Shown here piece by piece: positions 56,395-64,000 of a stretch of 64,000 nucleotides of DNA. Positions within the stretch are counted from its first letter, which is position 1. Every line of letters begins with the position of its first letter. Below the pieces are notes generated by a model, which saw nothing but the letters and a program-made list of their open reading frames with translations, was not told the origin of the DNA and ran no database searches. The stretch is from contig CM067445.1 of the NCBI GenBank assembly GCA_034508935.3, positions 14,200,821 to 14,264,820 of the forward strand. Direction: 5' to 3'. Position numbers and translations under genes: made by a program. Origin of the DNA: Berghia stephanieae. Lineage: Eukaryota; Mollusca; Gastropoda; Nudibranchia; Aeolidiidae.

Positions 56395-57253
56395 ATGGGA
56401 AACCCGCTGACAGGAGAAGCTCCTCTTGTCATATACCCAGTGGAACATTACCTCACAGATATACCTCACTATGTATTTGATTCAAGGTATCAATTTATGT
56501 ACTACTAATTTTTATTTTTCTTTCTTATTATTAATTTTATTTTTAAAAAAAACTGTATACATAAGTGTTTTGTATAGTATAAGAACATTTATGTATGTAT
56601 TTATTTTTTATCCTCTTCTTCTCATATCCCAATTCTCCTCTCTGCTAAAACCTTGGTTTTAAAAAGTGGTAGAATGTTTTTATTTAAATTGCTTAACACT
56701 CAATTCTTCCACCAGAGACTCCACATTATGTATAGATTACCAATGAGTCCTGGAAAGATAATGTATCTCTCATTTCCTGAGTGAAAAATATACAACAACT
56801 ACAACTACAACGGTCATGAATTATTCTGGAAAACAAGCAAAAACAAAACAAGTTGTGGTTTTAAAAGTGCATCTCAAATAATTGCAATAAACATTGACTT
56901 TAGAATCGTGGTGCATATATAAGCATTGCTCTTTCTGAATTCCATAATTTTTTTAATTTGTAAAAAAAAATTATTTTAAATTTTGTTTTTAAAATTTTCT
57001 TTTATAATTTATACATTCTTTAAGATTTTTGTTAAAATAAATTATCTGAAATTGATAGTAGACTAATTCTCAAGTATTTTACAAAAACTTCTCACTATTT
57101 CTTTCGCTTGTGTTTTCATCAGCCTGGTAAGCACACGGTATTTTCAAATGCTCGAGCCCAATCGTAAAAGATGCCATTGTTGTGGTTGCGGGTGTATCGT
57201 CATTTCAAGATCCAACCCTTCCCTTAAAGGAACACATCCGGACAGAATGGATG
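56395..57253 (+). pseudogene. Duplicated VPS15 exons 1 and 2 (upstream copy)
   Basis: Exon 1 at 56395-56486 is open and keeps its AG|GTATCA donor. It encodes [20 protein letters not shown] and onward, with Pro in place of the Gln at position 4 of the downstream copy. Exon 2 at 57123-57253 keeps the acceptor CAG and the donor context GATG|GTTTGT. It is 131 bp, not 125, and has several small insertions and deletions, so it no longer encodes the kinase-like start (FFKVARAK is lost). The first exon could still be spliced to the good exon 2 at 61014; a transcript through both upstream exons would be out of frame. Confidence 0.8.
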
Positions 57254-57375
57254 GTTTGTACAATCCATTTAACTTTGTATTTTTTTTCTTTCGCAATTGT
57301 TCATTACAATATTTTAGGGGAGAAATTTTATATTTAAATTTTTCTGTTCTGTTATTATTATTACATATTATTAAT

Positions 57376-57605
57376 TATAATTAATATACATTAATCATAC
57401 AACAACAAACAACAACAACAACAACAAAAATAACAACTACAACAATAACTAACCATCAACAACTACAACAATCAACAACAAACAACAACAACAACAACCA
57501 CAACAACAACAACAAATAACAATAATTCACACCAACTATAAAACAATACAACAACAACAACAACACCAACAACAAAACAAAACAAATAAGCTCTCCAAAT
57601 CACAA
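57376..57605. repeat. ACA/CAA-rich simple repeat
   Basis: Interrupted CAACAACAA sequence in the intron after upstream exon 2. The corresponding place in the downstream copy holds an ATT repeat. Confidence 0.85.
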
Positions 57606-57815
57606 TAACCAGAACAACGCAACCACCCATCCCTCACCAATCCCCTGCCACAAATAAGAAATCTGGATCCTCTGGTATCACCTCAATTGAAACCTGGCAG
57701 AACCTATCTAGCAGTCCTGTGAAAAATTTTCTGTATGTTCTTTTAAAAGATAATTGATATAAGTTGATGATCTGCTCTGACCTGTTTTCTATTATTTGTA
57801 TGTTGACTGCCGTTC

Positions 57816-59955
57816 ACTCTGAACTAACATCAGAGGTTTGATCATCTTGAGACTAAAGAATAAGAGGGCGCGCTTATCTCTGAAGTTGACATCAGAGGTT
57901 AGATCAGCGGATTGGCAAAAACGCTACCTCAGAGGTTTGGCCATCGATATCTTATTTAGCGACATTGTGTCACTTGTGACATTAGACCGATGACACCATT
58001 ACTTATGTCACAAGCAATACCAAATTGCAATTTCGACAATATATCATTAATTTCAGTCAAACCAGTGTAATAACCTCAGGTAAATATGGAATTTAATAAT
58101 ATTTCAGAAACAAAAGACTTCAAAAATAGAAATATACATGGAAAATAGAGCATCTGAATGTGACTTGTGACATAAGACCGGTGACACCATTACTTATACT
58201 TATGTACAAGCAACACCAAATCACACTTTCGTCCATACTATATCATTATATTCAGTCAAAAAAGCATAATAACCGCAAATCAGATGACCATCCAAGCCAA
58301 CAGTCAATTATGCTAAAATGAAATTCAATAATATGTTAAGAAACTAAATACTTTCAAATTGGAAATATACTTAGAAATTAGTAATACTAATACCATTGTT
58401 GCTATTACTTGGGTCAAAATCGGCACTAGAACGCAATTTTGCCTCAATAAATCAAGAATAGCAACTGTACAAATCTAATACAGTCTGTTAAAATGGAATT
58501 CAATGATATTTCGAGCTTTGAAGAACATGATAACAGAAATACATTAGAAACTTCAAACTTAAGTGTCAACTGTGACATTTTAACCAATGACACCAGTGGT
58601 CACAAAAAGTACCAGAAGTCACACAAACTCTAGATAAATATCAGTCATGGTAATGAATTCATGTAACCAGACGATAACATCACCTTACTGCTCAAATCTG
58701 CTTGTTTGTAGTAATTTAGTGTGTTAATAGTAAAACAAATCAAATTTCTTGACAACCCTTCTTTTATCTGGATTCGTGAAAAGCTTGAGTTTTGTCTTTT
58801 TCTTGATTCATACAACCCTGAAACATGAAAAATTAGAATTACAAGGAAATGATTAATTGTGTCAAAATCACAGTCTCAGATGAGATGTCATAATATCATA
58901 TTTGTAAATAGAATAACAGATGAAAACATAATTTGTTGGTGGCACTTTGTAATATCCAATATCAAGTGTTGCTTGTGACAATGTAAAATAGCGATGACAC
59001 CAAAGTTCAACTTACCTTTTCTGCATAGAGCCACGCTGGAAAGGCAACTGAAAGTGCTGCACTTCAAAGGCTGGTAAGAAGGGTGGATCAAAATTGCGAA
59101 TCGCCATTTAACGAAAAAAGATTCCACGTGTTCACGCATGCCGTGTTGCTTGTGACAAATGACACCAAAACCAGTAAACCTCAATATCAGCAAAACGGAA
59201 TACATTTACTCCAAGATTTGAGTTCAGAAGGAAAATCTATGCTTTTTACTCATAATAAAACATTTTATAACCATTAAATATGAGCTTTAAAGTTTCGTGT
59301 CGAGTCTTAGTATTGTGCTGTGTTTGATGACACTAAAGGTCACAAGCAATACCAACTTTTTAAGAACTCTATATGAAACTTAATCAGATATGTAATATAC
59401 TGCAATTGCGTTTAAAAGTAAATTTTGACTTTATACTATTAGCAAATTTTAATCATGTGAGCTAAAACATCACATTTAATTTCTACATGCTTTCTATAAA
59501 GGTGATGCGTTGACCTCGTTTTAAGCACATGCCAAACTGCATTCAAATTTGACTTTCAAGTTGTTTATTTCATATTCTGTTCAACAGAATATGTTGAGCT
59601 ATCTCATTTTATCTCTTCTTCATATTATCAATTGATTCCAAGCATTAACCCAATGAAAACAGCCCATAATTAAGTAAAAATCAAATTTTCTTAACACTGG
59701 TATCAGACGGGCACCTTTTGACCTTGGCTCATATAGATATATTATTTATTATTATCGAACGATATTTGTTCAGATTGTCTTTATAAATTTGGTTTCAAAT
59801 ATGATATTAGATTATTATTCTTATAGAATTTGGTTGTTCAGCGTCGGTCAGCTGTCTTACTTTGGCCATTGGCTGTGGACTGTGTTGTAGTCCCAAGTCT
59901 AAGTCTAAGAACCGAAACTTGTGTCATTGAATTGTCATCCGATTCTCTCATCTCA

Positions 59956-60048
<93 letters not shown>

Positions 60049-61246
60049 TTAAGATTATTAAGTCACGTAGTCTAATGATAGTGTTAACAACTGACTGTTA
60101 TAAATTTATTGCCCAATATGCCATTATATTATTTTCACTTTCACTTTGTTTGGGACAAGGGCCTGCCAGATGATGCCTAATATAATCTTTCTGAGACTGC
60201 AGGTGAAAGACATTAAGATTTTTAAAAATAATACGTTAATATTGTTTTTTTCAATACATACTCCAGGTTGTATAGAATAGACGAAAATGGGAAACCAGCT
60301 GACAGGAGAAGCTCCTCTTGTCATATACCCAGTGGAACATTACCTCACAGATATACCTCACTATGTATTTGATTCAAGGTATCAATTTATGTACTACTAA
60401 TTTTTATTTTTCTTTCTATTATTAATTTTATTTTTAAAAAAAACTGTATACATAAGTGTGTGTATAGTATAAGAACATTTATGTATGTATTTATTTTTTA
60501 TCCTCTTCTTCTCATATCCCAATTCTCCTCTCTGCTAAAACCTTGGTTTTAAAAAGTGGTAGAATGTTTTTATAACTTGCTTAAACACTCAATTCTTCCA
60601 CCAGAGACTCCCATTATGTATAGATTACCAATGAGTCCTGGAACAGATAATGTATCTCTCATTTCCTGAGTGAAAAATATACAACAACTACAACTACAAC
60701 GGTCATGAATTATTCTGGAAAACAAGCAAAACAAAACAAGTTGTGGTTTTAAAAGTGCATCTCAAATAATTGCAATAAACATTGACTTTAGAAATCGTGG
60801 TGCATATATAAGCATTGCTCTCTTCTGAATTCCATAATTTTTTTAAATTTGTAAAAAAAAAATTATTTTAAATTTTGTTTTTAAAATTTTATTTTATAAT
60901 TTATACATTCTTTTAGATGTTTTGTTAAAGATAATATATCTGAAATTGATTGTAGACTAATTCTCAAGTAATTTACAAAACTTCTCACTATTTTCTTTCT
61001 GTGTTTTCTTCAGCCTGGGAAGCACACGGTTTTTCAAAGTGGCTCGAGCCAAGTGTAAAGAGGGCCTTGTTGTGGTTCGGGTGTTCGTCATTCAAGATCC
61101 AACCCTTCCTCTTAAAGAACATCAGGACAGAATGGATGGTTTGTACAATCATTTAACTTTGTATTTTTTTCTTTCCAATTGTTCATTAAAATTTTTTGGG
61201 GGAAATTTTTTTAAATTTTTCTGTTCTGTTATTATTATTATTATTA

Positions 61247-61301
<55 letters not shown>

Positions 61302-61313
61302 TTATTATTATTA

Positions 61314-61379
<66 letters not shown>

Positions 61380-61663
61380 GTTATTATTGCTATAATTAGT
61401 GTTATTATTATTATATTATTATTATTATTATTATTATTTTATTATCATTGTTTCATTTCTATTGTTACTGTTATTCCTTACTCAAATACATATAAATCCC
61501 CTGACTATAATTAGAATTCTGATCCTCTGGTATTCGTCATCAATTGATCCGGCAACCTTCTTCAGTCCTGTGAAAAATTTCTGTATGTTCTTTTAAAAGA
61601 TAATTGATATAAGTTGGATGATCTGCTCTGACTGTTCTATTTTTTGTATGTTGACTGCCGTTC
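57816..61663. repeat. Downstream copy of the ~3.9 kb tandem duplication
   Basis: Starts at the same CTCTGAACTAACATCAGAGG and ends TGACTGCCGTTCA before single-copy CCCTCCCTTTC. This copy holds the VPS15 exons 1 and 2 that lead into exon 3. ATT runs (59957-60046, 61228-61440) are longer than in the upstream copy. Confidence 0.92.
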
Positions 61664-62089
61664 ACCCTCCCTTTCTGTGAAGCAGTGTGATTATGAAAAC
61701 TTCACACTTTGTAAATTTGCTTAGTTGTGTTGAACCAGTGAGTTTAAGAGTGTCTGAGTCTGAGTTATATTTAGGCTTCTACAAAAGATCAGCTCATTAA
61801 TTCTACTACCATGTCAAAGTTGATACAGATTATGTTCTGATGAATGAAGCTGCTCAACGTGACATGAAAAGAGGATTTGTTTTCATTTTTACAATTGACT
61901 TTGGATTCCTTTGAAATAACATGCCAGAAGATTTCGTAGATCGTTCTGCTGACCTCAAGCATGACAGAATTCTTTTTGGAGTGTATTTGTTCACAGCACT
62001 TTTTATTGTAAATATGAAGGTGAAATTTGACAGCAGACAATGGGCGGGCAGAGTTCACTGCGCTTTGAGGTTTCGACGAAAGGCGCTAA

Positions 62090-62140
<51 letters not shown>

Positions 62141-62141
62141 C

Positions 62142-62179
<38 letters not shown>

Positions 62180-63899
62180 TTTATTATATGCATAGCTTTA
62201 TTTAGAGTATAAACATTACTTTGTCTCATCAAGTATTAATTATGTAGCCTGAAATATGTAATGAATTGTGTGTATCTTTAGATTCATAGTCTGAAATTTA
62301 GTATCCAGGAGTTATTTCATAAGACTATTTAAAAACTTTTATATAGATTTAATTTTTGATTTTATCCAGCATTGCTTTTCATAAATAAATGTGAATGACT
62401 GCATGTTGTTAATGTTGAAATAAACTTATTTTCATTTTTTATTTTTTCTTTCTACAGTTATCTACAAAAGCTTGAAAAATCTTCCAAATTGCCTCCCTTT
62501 TCAAAAGCATGTGGTGAGTTAATACGAGTAGTTGATCATTTGTAGGAGATTTTTGTGGATCTAGACAATTACTGTTGCTGTTTTATTCACATTACCAGTT
62601 AGCTTCAGTTATGTTCACAAGTTTAGAACCATAATTTAATATTTATTTTATAGAATTTAATGAAATTTTGAAGTCCGTAAATACGATTGTAACAAGTGAG
62701 ATCCTGAAAAGATTCCAAGTATTGAAATAATCTTGTAAGCTTTGTAGAATAATACTTATCTGTGTGTCAGTTAGGACTAAAATTGGTAAGGTGAAGCTCA
62801 TAATTCAAGGGAATAAATTTTATGTTGGTTTGCATCAAATATTTTTTCAATGTTTTTTCTCAAAACAGTGTTATGTCTGGGTGAATCGGATCAAAAAATG
62901 TTGATTAGGATTAAAAATACACGAATCACAAACTGTTTTTTGCAATGTAGTAAATTATATCAATTCTTTACTATAAATATTATTTAAAAATAGTCCTTCA
63001 TAATCGTTAGCCCCGTGGAGTCAGGAATTTATCCTGGTTTCTATAGCTTGAAACAGACAATAGCGGTTTGCTTGCTACCCTTTGGATAAAACTGCGCTAG
63101 TATATCACAAGGTACTTTCCATCAGATCTAATCCATTAACTGATGGGTGGACATGGGGTCAGAAAAATATCTCCACTTCACCCAGGATCAATCTCTGTCC
63201 CTTTTTGTGTGAAGAGAGTGCTCTACCAGCTGAGCTATTGAGATCCCCATTCATTACTATAATTAATAGAAATTAACCACAAGTTTCATATTTGTGGCTA
63301 TACATTCAATTTTCAGCACACAGCTCATCTCATTATAATATAGGTTTGAGATGGTGGATCAAATTTATCATTGAATCTGTGTAAAATTTGTTTATTTATA
63401 TAATTTTCAAATGATTATTTTTAAATACTAATTAATCTGAAGTGATATCTTTTAGCTCTTCTTATAGTCATCATTTATAAAGGGGGCAGTGAGTACATTA
63501 ATTATCATTAGTTGTAAGTGCAAGATAGATAAGGCAATGATTTTACTCCAAATGGTATGAGGTTTCTTATTACAAATTAATACTTGTTTCAGTCATGGCA
63601 AGTAATTTCTCATGTAAAGAATCTTGATTTTTAAGATTGTATTATTTATTTATCTATGTATTCATTTATTTATTTATTTCCCTTTATTTTTGTCAAATTT
63701 AATCAGTATTTTTTACTTTAAGTAAAAACCAATTCTTGCTTGTTTTCAGAAACTTGACAGAGCAGCCGTGTTGATAAGACAGTACATCAAGTTCAGTTTA
63801 TACGACAGATTAAGTACCCGGCCATTCCTAACACTGATAGAAAAGAAATGGATTGCTTTTCAACTTTTATGTGCTCTCAATCAATGTCATAAAGTAAAA
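60287..63899 (+). CDS. PIK3R4: VPS15 / PIK3R4 class III PI3-kinase regulatory subunit, first four coding exons (partial)
   Basis: VPS15 is the N-myristoylated pseudokinase that scaffolds VPS34 and Beclin-1 in endosomal trafficking and autophagy. Coding exons: 60287-60378, 61014-61138, 62458-62513, 63750-63899; GT-AG introns with matching phases (2, 1, 0). The protein starts [10 protein letters not shown] with the myristoylation Gly2. It continues [58 protein letters not shown] and [17 protein letters not shown], all close to vertebrate VPS15. The last donor is GTAAGG at 63900. The rest of the pseudokinase, HEAT and WD40 parts lie beyond the window. Exons 1 and 2 are duplicated upstream. Confidence 0.95.
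61228..61445. repeat. ATT microsatellite in VPS15 intron 2
   Basis: About 70 ATT units with a few interruptions. Tyr/Ile/Leu-run frames here are artefacts. Confidence 0.97.
62040..62188 (+). mobile_element. SINE tail with ATT run in VPS15 intron 2
   Basis: CACTGCGCTTTGAGGTTTCG, AAAGGCGCTAA then an ATT run (62090-62188): the same tail layout as at 43185-43275. Head not recognised. Confidence 0.55.
62990..63250 (-). mobile_element. tRNA-derived SINE in VPS15 intron 3
   Basis: Minus strand starts CTCAATAGCTCAGCTGGTAG (A box), then GGGACAGAGATTGATCCTGG (B-box region), then the body shared with the copies in the SDR introns (GATCTGATGGAAAGTACCTT, AAAGGGTAGCAAGCAA). It lies opposite to the direction of VPS15. 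Confidence 0.8.
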
Positions 63900-64000
63900 G
63901 TAAGGCCGTTTAAAAATCTTTTTGATAAAGTTGCAATGCGACCAATGCCTGGGTTATTCCAGTCTTCCCTTGGAATAGACCCTAAAGAAAAACTTCTCCT

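Larger units (their letters stand above)
53926..57815. repeat. Upstream copy of the ~3.9 kb tandem duplication
   Basis: Begins CTCTGAACTAACATCAGAGG and ends TGACTGCCGTTCA. It contains the right arm of the fold-back element, an ATT microsatellite (56067-56153), VPS15 exon 1 (intact) and exon 2 (decayed). Matches 57816-61663 almost base for base up to about 57000, then less well. Confidence 0.92.

Noticed and set aside
61039-61596. Frames of up to 118 codons rich in Ile/Leu/Tyr
   Set aside because: The first part overlaps VPS15 exon 2; the rest is ATT repeat inside the intron.

Overview
The window looks like AT-rich nuclear DNA from an invertebrate animal. Genes are split by GT-AG introns, dense in transposons and simple repeats, and show no operons. 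A mollusc or other lophotrochozoan is the best guess, from the mix of RNase-H-bearing LINEs, LINE-tailed SINEs and a transposase remnant whose N-terminal zinc fingers recall RAG1-N-like molluscan transposons. This is inference; no single marker settles the species.

Layout. 1-2470: tandem satellite of about 395 bp units, each carrying a degenerate glycine-tRNA-like module. 2.9-3.1 kb: GA/CA microsatellite. 3.2-6.7 kb: I-group-like LINE on the minus strand. 6.7-11.1 kb: a second RNase-H LINE on the plus strand, head to head with the first. 11.8-25.1 kb: a field of about ten copies of one ~530 bp LINE-tailed retroposon, all on the minus strand, several with exact target-site duplications (TSDs), nested and locally duplicated. 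Between them lie a decayed zinc/CXC-domain gene copy (12.4-14.0 kb) and long trinucleotide repeats (18.8-20.4 kb). 25.5-40.8 kb: a hairpin MITE, a MITE inside a CaRF-like reading frame, a decayed hAT transposase, a RAG1-N-like transposase remnant, and two LINE copies with the inverted layout expected of twin priming.

41.8-63.9 kb holds the two recognisable host genes. On the minus strand is a seven-exon short-chain dehydrogenase/reductase of the SDR16C type (retinol or 17-beta-hydroxysteroid dehydrogenase-like). It reads through all key motifs, but with a frameshift in exon 4 and a stop plus frameshift in exon 6. On the plus strand are the first four coding exons of VPS15/PIK3R4, the regulatory pseudokinase of the class III PI3-kinase complex; the gene runs off the right edge. 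The two genes are divergent.

The intergenic space holds a fold-back DNA element of about 4.2 kb with repeated GTGTCA / GTCACAAGC modules. Its right half, with VPS15 exons 1 and 2, is tandemly duplicated (about 3.9 kb per copy). The upstream exon 1 is still intact, so it could act as an alternative first exon, while the upstream exon 2 is decayed.

I did not see a clear new multi-gene system, phage-like island, CRISPR array or retroviral/LTR element. The most unusual items are the duplicated VPS15 5' end with its fold-back element, the tRNA-like satellite, the retroposon families that share a 3' hairpin and body, and the minisatellite that abuts a splice acceptor.
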